64,000 nucleotides of DNA from Symbiodinium natans (Eukaryota; Sar; Dinophyceae; Suessiales; Symbiodiniaceae). The notes beneath the pieces were generated by a model, which saw nothing but the letters and a program-made list of their open reading frames with translations, was not told the DNA's origin and searched no databases. The translations under genes and the position numbers were made by a program. This document shows positions 10,924 through 23,359 of this stretch, piece after piece; position 1 is the stretch's first letter, and each line of letters begins with the position of its first letter. The stretch spans positions 248,501 to 312,500 of the forward strand of contig CAJNDS010002324.1 in assembly GCA_905221605.1 (NCBI GenBank), given 5' to 3'.

Positions 10924-12152
10924 ATAAAACACTTTGCTGTCCTGGTCAGGGTGAAACACGTGCTTGCCACTGTAGCTTCGTCCACTCAAGAAATGCCGTG
11001 CTGTAGCTGCTTAGGAACTCTGAACCGAAGAATAACATAAAGAGTCTCATTCGAGTGTGTTTTGGTTCAGTTTACTCTCTGTCCGAGAGAAGTTTTTCTG
11101 GGCACTTACGGCTGCCCTTTGCTTGGTTGGGTGGCGGGGGGAAGGAGTTGTGAAGGAAGCGAGTAAGGAAGGCACGAGCCCGATTCCAACAAGCCTGGAG
11201 GCTGTGACCCTAGACCCGTAGACTCTCAACCCTCTGCGAGAGATCCTGCCTCCTCACTGTAGGATCTTTCTTTACTGTGTGCTACAGCCAAAAAAACAAC
11301 AAGTGACGAAAAACATCACACGCAAGGAAACCATCTCCGCCCTTGTTTTTTTATTTCTGCGGCAGTATTTCGTGGCGAAGACTCCTCCCGCCTGTGCGAC
11401 CGTTCGACCTTCTCCGCTTTGAAAAGTGTGGGAGCTGGTGTGCTAAGGTCACTGTAGATGCGGCAGTGGATGGGCTGTTGATCGGCAACTTGGATCGAGT
11501 TTAGAGCTGGCTTAGACTTGCTGGAACAAGGATGAGCGCAGCATAGCGCAGACATTAGGGCACTCTACATGCTGCCACATCCGTATGCAAGGTTGCAACT
11601 TACTCTGTGTTGTTTCCGTCTGACTCTCTGACACTGTGAAGTTGAGATGTCTCAGAGTTTCCAAATGCATACATGCACGCAGCGGGGTTCTAGAAGAGCG
11701 CAGAAAGGACCGAATCCCAACAATCTTCCTGGAAATGCCATGTTGCTGACCTCTCTGGAGGCCTGTCCTATGCAGCATCCCCAAGCACCTTTGGCAGCAG
11801 GTTTGTTGAGTGATTGCCTTTGAAGGAGGCTCCCCTGACAGTTTCAAGATTCTTTTGGTGCACTCTACACAGGCCGAGGGCTTCCGAGTTCTGGGGCTTG
11901 TTTGGGGGTTTAGGGTGCGGGCTTCTGGGTTTAGACCTTTCTTTGTTCGACCGCAGGGTTTTTTTGGGGGTTCCGGGGTCTTCATGGGACTTGAGGGCTC
12001 CTCCCCAGAACAAGCTAAACCGCGCAGCCCTTTGAAATGGGCTAGCTTCCTTTAGTCTTCCTTTGTTTCCTCCTGCGAAGAAAAGCCATGCCAAGGTGCA
12101 GGAATTGCCATGGCTGCAGCAACTTCCATTGTGGGGCTCCCGGGGTGAAAGG
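10924..12152. other. Intergenic with degenerate telomere-like motifs
   Basis: No gene seen. Positions ~11,890-11,980 contain several degenerate TTTAGGG-like units (GGGTTTAGGGTG, GGGTTTAGAC, GGGTTTTTTTGGGGG) on the + strand. Confidence 0.5.
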
Positions 12153-12395
12153 ATGTTGCTCCGCTCTCTCCGAACAGCTTCGGACCAATTCATATGGTCA
12201 CATACACTGACTTCGTGTTCACTGACAGGAAATGGGCTTCTTGGGCCTGTCTTTCTGCGCCTCCTTGCAGAATGCGACACGTTCGGCTGCTCGACTGCGC
12301 TCTGTTATTGCGAGATTCGATTCACAGAGCACTTGGACCATGCGCTTGGAGACTTGCAGTACCAACCCCTGAGCAGCGGGGTGATTGATCTGTGA
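12153..12395 (+). CDS. Unrecognised ORF, 80 codons
   Basis: ATG to TGA; the product starts MLLRSLRTASDQFIWSH. A good acceptor (polypyrimidine then CTTGCAG at ~12,270) lies inside it, and all three frames downstream of that acceptor are open, so the true frame and whether this is one ORF or an exon are unclear. Confidence 0.3.
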   Translation: MLLRSLRTASDQFIWSHTLTSCSLTGNGLLGPVFLRLLAECDTFGCSTALCYCEIRFTEHLDHALGDLQYQPLSSGVIDL

Positions 12396-12879
12396 GGGTT
12401 GAAAGCACGAATCAAGTTCGGTGCCCAAGGAGGGCTAGGACGGCTCAGAGGCCAGCACCTGCGAGGCATCTGAGTGCTCGTGAGTGGCAGCGCTGAGCCC
12501 AGGCATTGAAGATCGTGGTTTTGGCTCTCCTGCCACCTGTGGTCCTCGTGCTCTCTGGTGAGGCAGGACACAGGCGCCGGAACGAGGGGTACGGGACAAG
12601 GGACGTGGTGTCACCTTTGAAGGGCCGGTGTGCAGCTGTTGAGGCTCAGTGAACTCCTCAACAGACATGAGTTGAGCTTGCAGGCTGGGCAGGATGTGCT
12701 CCGAAAACCCCGAGGTCTTCATTGCCAGGGCCCCAGGGCAGCGTCTCAGATTTCATGTGCAAAGCCAGTCTCTACTAGAACCTGGCAACGACTCAAGACT
12801 GCTTCAGGCTTTCATCAGCTTTTCGATCGTTGCCCTGCTGTTCCTCGTGACGCAGGCATTGTGGCCAGCAGCGCTGTTG

Positions 12880-13174
12880 AGACCTCACAGTACTCTTTCG
12901 ACACTGTGACACTGCCGACACAGCCACTTCCCTGTGAGGAGCTCCTGATCGAAGCACAAGAGGTTGCAAGGGGGTCCAAAGCCATCAACGTCGCTGCCCT
13001 GAGTATGAACCGCATCTTCAACGGCCTCGTCCAATTATGCTTCGCTGTGCTGTCAGACCGTGCAGCATCAGTTGAGTGATTCGACAGATGAGAGCAGTGG
13101 GTTTGCGCCTGAGGCCGTCTTCTTCGTGGGTCTCCTCGCCGGGATTCTCTTGGAGAAGCTGGGTCAAGTTTGCT
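12880..13174 (+). other. Candidate exons with a transmembrane helix
   Basis: An acidic, helical block (CEELLIEAQEVARGSKAINV) ends at TGA 13,077-13,079. In another frame from about 13,045 the sequence continues as a Ser/Asp linker and a hydrophobic helix (AVFFVGLLAGILLEKLG) to TGA near 13,174. The layout resembles 8,879-9,020, so both may encode related membrane proteins. No family recognised. Confidence 0.3.
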
Positions 13175-14053
13175 GATCCTGAACAATGCTCCCAAACTAG
13201 AGAGAGGAGAGGGGAGGAATATGGTGGTACTCCAACGGCTGCTGGCTTGTCTCGGCAATCCCGCTGATGTAAGGAAGTTCCTGGGATGAACGCTTGAGGC
13301 ATTGTGATGTGTACTGCAAGCTCGGGCTTGTCTTTGTGAAAAAAGTCTTTAACAATCATCGCGCAACTTGTGTGCGATTGTGTGTGGGCTTTGCTCGCAA
13401 GCAGGGCAGAGTGGTGAAGCATGGTGCAGCCTTGGGAAGCTCCACTAGTAGCAGAATGCTCTGTAATCCAGCTGTATGGTTTGTCATCCATCTAATGAGG
13501 GTCGTATTCGAGGCGCCTGCTTCACGCAGCCCTGCTTCTGGTAAGTGGACATTGTTGGAGCTCGATTTTCCCAGTATTCAAGAGGACTTACAGACACGAG
13601 TCCGAAGAAGTTTCACAACCGTCGTCAAGCTTGTGTCGATCAGGTCGCACTATTCATGAAAGAGAGCTGCTGCATACGAAGACGGCTGGTAGGCCCTTTC
13701 CTGTATAGAGGACCACCTAGACACGACGGCGTCTGAGAGATAGAGAAACGTGGGGAGGGCAAAGTTGATCAAAGTGTGCCATTGCCAACCCAGAACCCCC
13801 TCAGATCCTACAGTCTCACAGAACTTACACCTGGCCACTCAATCGCCGAATGAGGAATGACTTAAACCTGCTATTGTGTCGCTGACACGTTGTGCCCGCT
13901 GCACGGAACGAATGTCGTGCCTGAAATCCAATGTTATGCTGATGTTGCCGGGCTTTGACAGGGTTGTGGGATCGCGTGTTGCGTGGGGAGGTTGGCGGAG
14001 GCAGAGAGGGGGGTAATTGAGTAACAGAATGAAGCTCGTTTAGAGCATGTTTG
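13175..14053. other. No supported gene
   Basis: Short frames only. The 13,650-14,067 minus-strand frames are compositional. Confidence 0.4.
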
Positions 14054-15571
14054 ATGCGAATGCGCATGGCTGTCCAGGCTTTCTACACAAATTCATCAAC
14101 ATCGCAGTTTGATTCTCAGTTTCATGAGGCCGCCGAAGAGAGCCGCACCTACAACGAGGCAGGTCGCAGAGTCTCAGGCTTGGCCTTAGGCTTGGGTCGG
14201 TGCATGAACAGGAAAGTCCTAAGCCTGCGAGGGTCGAACACTGCCGCTGAACCTAAGCCTTCGTCAGCTTTCAGAGAAAAGGATCCTTAAAGCCGAAACC
14301 CAAGACCACGTGAGCTCACGTCCTCTGTGGTTGGAGAGGCTCTGCAACGCCTCCAAGAGGAGCTTGCGTCCGGCGCTGACGAGGCTTGGCGCAGTTTGGG
14401 AGGTTCCCGGGCGCTGCCACCAGAGACGAGCGGTGGCTCGATCTTAGACACTTCTTGCCCACAGCCAGCAGGCAGCGCTCGAAGCCACTCAGACAGCAAT
14501 ATGGCCCTTTTTGCAGCTTGACCGGCGCATCGTGAGCATTGCTCTTGTCTCAAGCTGCTTGATGCATCTGCGGTGACCATGCGCCCACGTGTAGAAGCTG
14601 AGTTCCGAGCAATTGTGACTCCATGGACTGAGCCAAAGGCTGAGATCTCGGAGATGGAGCGCCAAGAAGAGGGCCTGCTCAGCGAGCTGGAGGCGGGAGT
14701 TTGGACAGATCCTGACAACTGAGTAAGCAGTCCTGCAGTCTTGACAAGCAGATGGCAGATGCAGCATCCAGAAGAGGGCTTCTTCAACAAATGGCTTGGT
14801 GAAGGCATTTAAGAAAGAGGAGGCAGAGCTTATGGCCGGAGCCTGAGAAGTTCGGTTTGTGTCGACTGCTTGTTGCTTCAAGCAACCTCGCTGCTTCAGA
14901 AGGCCCTTTGTCAGCGTGCTGCAAATGTCGAGTGGTTTTTTTTTAGTGGCTGTTGGGGTGGGAGTGGTCAAGGCGGAGCTTGAACGTCAACGGCAGCTGG
15001 AGGAGCAGCTTCAGAAGGAGGCGGAAGCGATCCAGCAGTTAAAGGCTTAAGGGGGCGTAGAGTCTGCTGTGCGGGCTGTGTCCGGCGCAGCCTCGAGACA
15101 GTGTATATAATCCAGCACGGGATTGACGGTTCGTAGGCTGACAACCTGGTGTCCGAAACTTAGCAGTCTGAGAGGAAGACGACTTCTGGATCAAAGTTGC
15201 GGAGTGCCAGCTGGACATTGAAGAGACAGAAGAGGCGCGATTCGATGCGACTTCGCACAAAGGGTGCCGCCCTGGTAAAATTTGCACCTTTTGAAGAGTC
15301 CCCTGTGCAGTATTCTGCAAAATTTGTGCCCAGTTCTCTGAGATGCTTTTTGTGGCGCTTGCCTGCAGAGGAGCGTGCTGCCACATCTGCAGCCATCCGA
15401 TATGCTTGGCGCTTGGTGTCAATGCAAGGGCTTTCCAGGGGGCATTTTGCTGTTCGATGGCAGCATGCGGGACTGTGATCTGGTGTTCCACAGGTTCTGG
15501 GAGAAGTAGAAGCCTTCAGGGTTCGGAAATCAATGTCTGGCCTTAAGACCAAAAATGAAAGCATGTGGCTG
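14054..15571 (+). CDS. Probable coiled-coil protein gene, multi-exon
   Basis: Exon 1 (14,054-14,158) starts with ATG and ends ...EESRTYNE at a GC donor. Exon 2 (14,339-14,383) continues ALQRLQEELASGADE after an AG|G acceptor and again ends at GC; both junctions are phase 0. Further helical blocks follow. 14,578-14,722 includes AEISEMERQEEGLLSELE. 14,770-14,845 includes KAFKKEEAELMAG. 14,963-15,050 includes ELERQRQLEEQLQKEAEAI and ends in TAA. 15,175-15,274 includes DFWIKVAECQLDIEETEEA and ends at a GTAAAA donor. 15,492-15,571 starts after CCACAG and ends in TAG. Glu/Gln/Leu-rich heptad-like sequence suggests a structural or cytoskeletal coiled coil. Whether all blocks form one gene is unproven, and the TAA at ~15,050 could instead be the true end. 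Confidence 0.5.
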
Positions 15572-17602
15572 TGCCCAGTCGCTTAGCAGAACAGATGCAG
15601 AACATGAAAACAGCGTCCAGGCCTCGGCTGAGCTTACCCGGCTCCGCAAGACGAACGTGCTGAATGCATCGCCGGCTCATTCACGGACTCTGCCTGTTCC
15701 ACTGCAGCTGAACCTGCAGCGGCCGTGCATGCTGTGTATGTGCGTGCATACGTACGCATGCCTAGATTTGTGCGCAACAGAACAGCGCACCAGCACGAGA
15801 CTAGTCGTAGATTGGGGTCCGCCATGTGATGCTCGCGTACAGCGATGGCAGGAGATGTTCCACATCTCCCAGGAGAGTGCAATCGAACATTCACACTTGG
15901 TAGCAGCAGAGACCGCGCATCATTCCTTTGCCTCGTATGTTGTGCCTGCTTCTTACATGGTCGGAGATGAGCAGCAGCGTTTTGCTCACCAGAGCCCTTC
16001 CTCTTCCTCTTCTTCTTCTTGCCATTGTGCATGGCCGAACTTCTGCATGATATTGCATGCATTTCGTCAGCAGCAGCTGATTCAGTGTGCTTGCTTTGCT
16101 GTTTGCCACTCGACATAGACTTGACCCGGAGATGCGCGACAGGGATAGGAAACCGTGCAAACAGATTCCAGGACCAGGGTAGGGACAGAGGGCTTCGCGC
16201 ACTGGCACGTGCGCCGATTGTTCGCCAGCCATGGGGTCGAGGATGCTGTCGCACTGGCCGCTGGGCTGAAACCATGTGAGGATGCAAATCTGTTTTTTTT
16301 CTGGAAAGTGGCTCTGCTGAAATCTCGGGGCCCTGCTGACTAGGCTACTGGTTCTCGTGCAGGGCCTCTCCGCTTTGCTGGCACTGCTTCTGCGCTTCGC
16401 AGCGCCGGGCATCTGCGCCGACCTCAGAGAGCCAAACGTCGGCAGTGATCCATTCGCCCAATAAGCGCTTGTGTGTGGAAGTGTGTCAGGTCGAAGCAGC
16501 CACGCAACCTTTGGAGTCTGCGTTTGTGAAGGTGCGCTGATTACTGCTCAGTGCAAGTACACTTTTCCATGCCTGTGATTAGCTCTGCCGCGCCATTTGG
16601 CGGGTTGGGAGAATGCTGCCATTCTGCTTGTGGTTTTCAATAGGCATGCCAAGTGCAAGGTGTGCTTAACATTTGGTAGAAGAATTTGCAGTCCACCGGC
16701 GGTCATCGCGATCTTCAACACAACACCAAATTCGCACGCGTGCAAGTCTTGACACAGACCAGGTGCTACAGCCCACCCACAAACAGCTTGAGCTGGTGAG
16801 CAGCAAACCCGTCCCGAAGCTCAACCTGGATCCCCAAATGAGGCTCGAGGTCTATGGCCTGGCGTGTCACTAGTTGGCCCCGATGCAGAAGCTAAGACTC
16901 AGAAGCCAAGCTTCAGAGATGATGTGTTGGCGAAGCCCTCGCAACTTTACTTGATATCCTGCAAACATCATTGCCATTGCCGAATTGCCTCAAAGTTTCG
17001 GAACCAGGTCGGTTTCCCGAATCGTGGTCTCTCAGTCAGGAACAGTTTCTGAATTGTTGTTTCCGAATCTGATAAGTGCAGCTGCACTTGCGTGCAATGT
17101 TGAATCCAAGCGCTGTCAAATGTACGCTGCAGCTCCGAATGCAACGCTGGTAGTTAGTTGCCTGGCATTGTCAGCAGCAACTGCAACTATGACCCGCAAG
17201 CATCGAGGTCCTGCAGTACTTCCCGGTCCAGCTGATACGGAGTATTGCTATCGAGATCAGTTGGCTTTCCGTCGCTGGGCAAGCCTTCAGTTCAGCATTC
17301 CCCAAGTGCTGTCGTCACCTGTCCTGACACCCTCGCCTTTGCCTGTGCTGCCCCGAAGTTCGGACTGAAAGACCATGCCCGCCTGGCTTCAGGTGCCGGA
17401 GTTTCCTCGCTTCTGGTTTACCTCACGCAACCGGACCAAATTTAGACAGGGGCATCCAAGCTTTGCATGTGCCATCAGCTTCTTGCTTTTTGTGGCCTTC
17501 GATGATTCAGGCTGGCTGCCCTAACAGTGCAGGGCTCGCTGAGCTCCTTGTTGCGGGCACACGGCTTCCAGCGCGTGGCAGTTGTTTTGCGCTCCGGCTG
17601 CC
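15572..17602. other. Mostly unrecognised; weak exon-like frames
   Basis: A helical frame near 15,585-15,665 (ASAELTRLRKTNVLNA) may be another exon of the preceding coiled-coil gene. Around 16,764-16,950 two soluble-looking frames (KQLELVSSKPVPKLNLD and VGPDAEAKTQKPSFRDDVL) could be exons. Nothing is identifiable. Confidence 0.3.
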
Positions 17603-18094
17603 ATGCCTAGCCTTCAACGTCAGTGGAAAATGCTGGACGATTCTGTTGTTGAAACGCTTATGTTGATTACCGTTTTTCCTATAGCGCAGACCCGTTGCAT
17701 CTCAGCCTTGGACTATCAACCGAGTCTGCTGATGCCCAGGCTGGTTGCCGTGGTGCAGCATCTCGACTACTCGAAGTGCTTGGTGGGACTTAGTTGTCCC
17801 TGGCGAAATATCTCTGACACTAGACATGATTCTTGTCACCAGTTGAGCTCGAGCCTCCAAACGCACCAAACTTGCAGCGCCTTTAAGAGACTTTCTGCCC
17901 GGAGTGCTTCTGGAAGGCAGGTAGGCGCCTTCAAGAACACGGCAAGTATTCGTACAAGTACGCAAGAGCCTGACCTGCCTGTTGAGGTTTGCTCTACTGC
18001 TGATCGCGCTTTGCCTTCCGTCTGGCTTGTTCGTTGCCGTGGAAGACTTTGGCATGTCTGCCCAGCTTCAATTAACCATTGGGGGTTGAAGTGA
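17603..18094 (+). CDS. Unrecognised ORF, 163 codons
   Basis: ATG at 17,603 to TGA. The first 70 residues are mixed and protein-like (MPSLQRQWKMLDDSVVETLM); the remainder is Ser/Thr/Arg-rich. No domain. Long enough to note, but no supporting context. Confidence 0.25.
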   Translation: MPSLQRQWKMLDDSVVETLMLITVFPIAQTRCISALDYQPSLLMPRLVAVVQHLDYSKCLVGLSCPWRNISDTRHDSCHQLSSSLQTHQTCSAFKRLSARSASGRQVGAFKNTASIRTSTQEPDLPVEVCSTADRALPSVWLVRCRGRLWHVCPASINHWGLK

Positions 18095-18480
18095 CTGGAG
18101 TCGCAAGCATCTGCGATGAAGGTTTGCAGCTGCAGCCTACCGGGTCCTGCAGGCTTGCCTCCCCAGGGACCGCCGATTGCATGCGGAGTCTAGGTCAATT
18201 TGCCGTGATGCTGGTCACGTTGTCAGGCGGTCCTTTTTATGGATTGGGCTTACAACCTCAACGATCGCCTGTACAGCGATGCAGCTCCTTGGCAGATTCG
18301 GGGCTCTGGGACCTAGGACTTGCACGGGGAACAGACCACGAGATCAGATGGTCGGAGCAACCACGGAGTGCTTGCCCACGCCAGTCTTTCTACCAAAATG
18401 TGAGGTGCAGATGAGACGGCAACTCATCAACAGCGATGCCTGATACTGAGGGAAGACGGCTTCTCATAAGTCCACACCAC

Positions 18481-18585
18481 ATGGGTATTTCCCAAAATAG
18501 GGGTACCCCTGTTATACCCCAAATAGACTAGAATCCCTTTAAAGGGACCCCCAGAAAGGGTACCCCTATTTTCCGAAACCCCCAT
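18481..18585 (+). mobile_element. MITE-like inverted-repeat element
   Basis: The two 30-base ends are inverted repeats of each other with 25 of 30 matches, both beginning ATGGG and sharing AAAATAGGGGTACCC. The centre holds a perfect 14-base palindrome, TCCCTTTAAAGGGA (18,534-18,547), so the element can fold into a long hairpin. It has no coding capacity. A half copy lies at 4,894-4,950. No target-site duplication is visible. It could be a non-autonomous DNA transposon or another dispersed hairpin repeat. Confidence 0.7.
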
Positions 18586-18699
18586 AGACTCTGAGTCCAG
18601 AAGAGACCACAGGCCTTCAGCTGGCGCCTGGGTGCCATGGTCACAGCCTCTGCGCTGCTGCTCCTGGGCTCGTGCGGGGGCCTGGCCTGGGCATGCCAC

Positions 18700-18960
18700 G
18701 TAGTACATATTCTACTTGATCACTTGTCCTTAGACAGTATATACACACAACATTCTATTATGTACAGTTTACATGGTAAATGAATTATATAATAGCATTA
18801 TAAAATGATGTATTTGTATATGGTCCACTATGTGTTATGTGTTGAACTAACTAAATATTGATACATCCTCCTTATACTATACATCATTATTTTTTAAATC
18901 TTATATGATTATGATATGAGATTTCATTATACTATATGGCACTAAAACATATAAAACATT
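18700..18960. other. AT-rich island
   Basis: About 260 bases visibly dominated by A and T with no simple repeat unit, embedded in GC-richer DNA with sharp edges. No terminal repeats seen. Base composition suggests an inserted fragment of foreign or organellar origin, but I cannot match it to a gene. Confidence 0.5.
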
Positions 18961-19712
18961 CCGAGCGTCTCAGGCTGGCGGCAGCCATCTTCCTCTGCAT
19001 GCGCGAGCCGGAAGCGTCTTGCCTGTACCGGTGTTGTATGTCAGGCCATTCGTCCGGTCCGTTCTGTAGTCAAAGATCCCAGGTGACTTGGTGTGTGGTG
19101 GTCTCCTTTATCCTCTCAGTGCTCCTCCTGGGCGTGAGCATAACAACGTGGTGCGAGCACGGGTCCTTGATGACCTCCTCGGTGGCTTGAATGAACTTTG
19201 CGATGGAGGGTTCATGTTCGTTCTCTGGGACTTTCCAAGGTCATGCTTGCCTACAACGTCTACCTCTGTCACCAGGTCGCGGAAATCCGGCCAGACAATG
19301 ACGGAGATGACGAAGTGCCAACTACGCTGCCCTCTGGCTGCACAGCGCTTCCTGCACGAATGGCAGGTTGCCGAGAACACAGCCGCTGAAAGCATGCATT
19401 GCAGTTTCGATCAGAGATGAGCTTGCGTTCCGAGATGCTACAAGGTACGGGTTGCTGGTACCAGCATGCTCTCTTGTCTACTTCGCCATCAGCAGCAGCC
19501 CCGCAAGGTCTTCCGTGACATTTCACGACCAGTCACAACGAATCTGGGTCTTTCACGTTGAGACACACACGGGCCAACCGAATCAACGATGGCAGGCACC
19601 TGGCCGGGCGTAGCGCAGCCACCCTTGAGGACGACAACGACTTTGCGCCCCACAGCAAGAAGACACATTTGCAGCCAGTTGAGTAGGAGATGAAAAAATC
19701 GAGCATATTAAG
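18961..19712. other. No supported gene; one exon-like frame
   Basis: Around 19,131-19,200 a frame reads EHNNVVRARVLDDLLGG, which looks coding but has no partner exon. Confidence 0.3.
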
Positions 19713-19880
19713 ATGTCAATACTGGAAACGCATATGTGTGTCTATATCTACATATATGTCTCTCTATATAAATATATATGTATCAGTATATCCGTTCAAT
19801 ACATATACATACATGTTTTTACAGAAGTGATTTTTATGTATATATATATATGTATATGTATATGTTTACACGTCTTACAT
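19713..19880. repeat. AT microsatellite (ATATATGTAT-type)
   Basis: Irregular TA/GTAT/CATA repeats, low complexity. Confidence 0.85.
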
Positions 19881-22296
19881 TCTATAGGCTTTGTTCAATG
19901 TGGGTGCCGAGGACTCCAATGACTTTCTCCTGCGTTGCGGGGTCCATTTCCTTGCAGACTTCTACGTGACTTCAGTGCTGGCTCCGCGAGCCAGCTGGCT
20001 GTTCAAGCACGATAGTTCCAAAATTCGTGGTCCTTGCTTAGGTGAATCTCATTGCCCGCATCAGAATGAGCACGCACGAAGGAACCAGGAACCATTCGCC
20101 GACTTAAAAAGCCTACCGTGATAATACCCTGACGTGCACCTGAGTGCCATGGTGCATAGCCTGCAAAGGTGAGTTGGCTCAGATTCAACGTCCGGGCATC
20201 TACGGTCTTCGTGCTTCGACCTTGAGTGAGTCAGCAGATATCAAGACTTTACTAAGTTGCGCCTGGGCCCGTCGCCGAATCAGGTGCAAAACGAGGCTAT
20301 GCAAGCGTTTAGAACTGCAGCTCGAAGCGGCTCACCACACTGAGGTCTGCATCGCCGTGTATGGTTGGACCTTGGTGGCCCCCAAAGTCCTGTCCAGCAG
20401 ATCCTTCTGACCCGGCCGCCAAGCTGCGCTTCGCTTTGTTTGTTTTTTTTTGCGCAATGTGTTGCTGCTGGTCGGAATGGCAACATGGGCATGCTGTTTT
20501 GCAACCCACGTTCGCTGCTCGATAACAAGGTCAGGTCTTCTCGACACCACAGGATCAAGCACTCGCAGAACTCGCGCGCTCACAAGTGAGGTTGTGGCTT
20601 TTGCAAGCAAGACAACTCACAAGAGACTGTCACTTGACGGAGGTTGAGCCTGAAAGGTTCAGACGGCTCGGGTCTCGAACAGTGGCTTGGGTCGTGGCTT
20701 TGGACAATTGGCCTCGCGGAGGATACACACGCCTCCCAGTTCCAACAGAATGGGTCTTTGTAGATACCCCAGGCCGAAGCTGGCAGCCAACGTGAGTTGC
20801 GTGTGCGGTGCGCGTGCGGTGTTGGAAAATGGGGCATGCCTCGGAAGCAAGAGGGCTGTAGCAAGTAGCAGTTGCAAGTAGAAGAAAGCAAGTAGCCGGT
20901 AGCTGATAGCTAGTAGTTAGCAGCCAGCAGCTAGTAGTGGTAGTAGTCGTCATCGTCGTCGTCGACGGACACGTTTAGGGTTACCTTCGGATACCTTCGG
21001 GCCTTTGGCTTGGCTTTGTTTTGGTGGGGCGCACCTGCCTTGACTCCAGTTTGCAATAGTGTCAGTACAAGGTCACTTTGCCGAATGTTGTTTCATGCAA
21101 GAAACACCTTGCTCTTGAAGCGAAGGGAATGGCCACTGTATCAACGAAGCCTGGCAAGCACGTGTGTGTTTTTTTGTACTAGTTTGTTGTTTCATGTATT
21201 GTCTCTCGTTGCGTGATTCTGCGCTCTGCTGAAGTGCGTGGCTGAGCGGCAGGACGGGCCCTTTGGTACCATCAACGGCTTCAGGAATGCCTTTGCGCAG
21301 AAGTGATTCATGAGAGCTACTGGAGTTCAGCCTAGAGACCCTTCAGGATGGGGCGTCTGCCTGAACAGCCAGTGCCATGGGAAGAGGTCCTAGCTCTGAT
21401 TCATGCCATGTCAGGATGAAATGGCTAAAGAAGTGGCATGAGCCTGCATGTGGAGGTAAATGCGGCATGGGGGCAAGCATGTCTCCTGCTAGATGCCCTG
21501 GCTTGCAGCTTACAACGGAGTCGGTGTTCTCACTCCTGCGCAACAGCTTTTGCCATGTAGCATGGCTGCACCTGACTTTAAGGTTAAGAAGGCCAAGTTG
21601 CCAACTGCGCAATCTCAGTACAGGCCAGCAACCTAGAACTGTTGAAAGTGGGAGGGTCAGTCCTCGCGTGTACATCAGTTTCTGATTCACAAGCATGTTC
21701 CTCAAGCCTATGCTCCACTTTCGCACTGCTTTATGTCTTGCTACCTTCGGTCGTCCGTACAGGCTAGTGCCCCGTGGCAGCCACTCGACCATCAAGGCAT
21801 TGCTGCAGCATTCTTTTCAACTGGGGAATGTTGCCTGCAGCCCTGCGTGCATGTGGGAGGTTGGTGGCAAAGACTTCGAGCTCTACGGCTGTGACGGAGG
21901 GCAGGATCCTCAAACAAGCTGCGTGCTACACGGTGCCAGGAACATGTGCGACATGCACATGCGCTCATGACATATGTTTGCCCGGATAAGTGGTTCTTTT
22001 TGAGAACCCGAGGCTGTCTAGCTTCTGGGCCGCATCCCAGTTTGGCTCTGCCATGCATGCGCCGACCTTGGATCTACATCAGGCATACTCTGTTCTAGAT
22101 GGGCTTTCTGTATACGTCGCTGAGTTGATCCGCCGAGGCCTTCCTGTGTTTCATGCAGGAGGCCGGGGCTGAAAGGATGGAAACCTGACAAGCAAGTTTG
22201 GTTCGTCAGCAGAAGCTCATGGGCGCAAAAGTTGCAACGCCGGACTGTCTTCAAGCGCCTTCAGCCCGCATGTCGGCAGGTTGTGAGCTTTCTGCA
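19881..22296. other. No supported gene
   Basis: Many short frames. At ~20,940-20,960 there is a short GTC/TCG tract, with a single GTTTAGGGTTA telomere-like unit at 20,973. The AGTAGC-type low-complexity stretch at 20,860-20,945 is a decayed simple repeat. Confidence 0.4.
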
Positions 22297-22492
22297 GAGG
22301 AGCGCTCCTCTGCAGTTGCCTTTTAAAATCGAAAGGGATAAGGCCGTGGTCCCATTCGGCAGCGACGTCGCGACCTTGGAGACAGTGGATCTTGTGGTGT
22401 GCTCGTCACTGAGGTCGGCGGTTGCTCCGTCAAGGGCAGCCAGTTCGACCAAGAGCGGTGGACGAAGGTGGCATCGTCGTAGTTGTAGTTAG
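22297..22492 (+). other. Candidate exon, unrecognised
   Basis: The frame reads as a beta/alpha mixed soluble protein (LPFKIERDKAVVPFGSDVA, then TLETVDLVVCSSLRSAVA) before becoming Arg/Ser-rich and stopping at TAG. No family recognised. Confidence 0.35.
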
Positions 22493-23359
22493 GAATAGTC
22501 CTCGCTGCCATGCTGAAACTAGTGGCTGTGGCAACGGCCGCGGTCGCATAGTCTATTCTCTTGCTTTGGTGTGCCCAATGCGTAATTATGTGATCCTGTA
22601 AGACACATGCTGGTTCGCCAGCCGCATTGGAGCCACATGTACATACTGTGAAGTGTGCTTGCTTCATTGAAACGGGCAATCATTTTGGGACAATTTCTGT
22701 CCGTGATCAGACGGAGAGTAGCTTCGAACTGCTTCTTTGCAAGCTGTTTTTGCTTTTTGATGACTTTCTTCAACATGAGAAGACATTGACACCAACAGCT
22801 ATCCCGAAAAGCTGGAGGCTTTGAAGTTCCTTCTGATGGACTTGAAGTACCTCATCGCCGTCATCGAGTCGACAGGTCCCAAGCAAGAAGTCTCCATCTG
22901 CCAGGTCTGATGCTGTCATGTCAGGCAAGGCTTTGAGCGGCATCTCACCCCTGAATTGAATTGAATCAAACCGGTGCCCTGAGGCGTGACTTTGCAGCTT
23001 CGAGAAGCAGCTCAACAGCCACGTCTTGAAACCGGTACTGAAAAAGTCTTCATTGTCTTGTCATTGTTTGCCAGCACGCGAGCTTGCTGTGTTACGTGCT
23101 AGTGCTTGCTCTACGGCAGATGTGGGGAGAAGCAGCGAGCGTGACGCCGCGGAAGGGACTGGCTTGCAGCGTTCGTCCCTCCTCCGTCACTGAAGTAGAA
23201 GGCTTGGGTCTCATCGCAGCCATGGCACTTCTCAGGCCACCCTGCAAACAGTTTGTTTGGCTGAAGGTGGGTGTTGTTCGGTCAAGGTTGAAACTTTTTT
23301 CCCGAAAGCATCGCGAAGGGTTCTTCCGTGCGGAGCCCTCTGACCCAACAACATAGACT
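22493..23359. other. No supported gene
   Basis: Nothing convincing on either strand. Confidence 0.4.

Noticed and set aside
18780-18895. Mitochondrial-like hydrophobic peptide in the AT-rich island
   Set aside because: It needs TGA read as Trp and shows no recognisable organellar protein motif.
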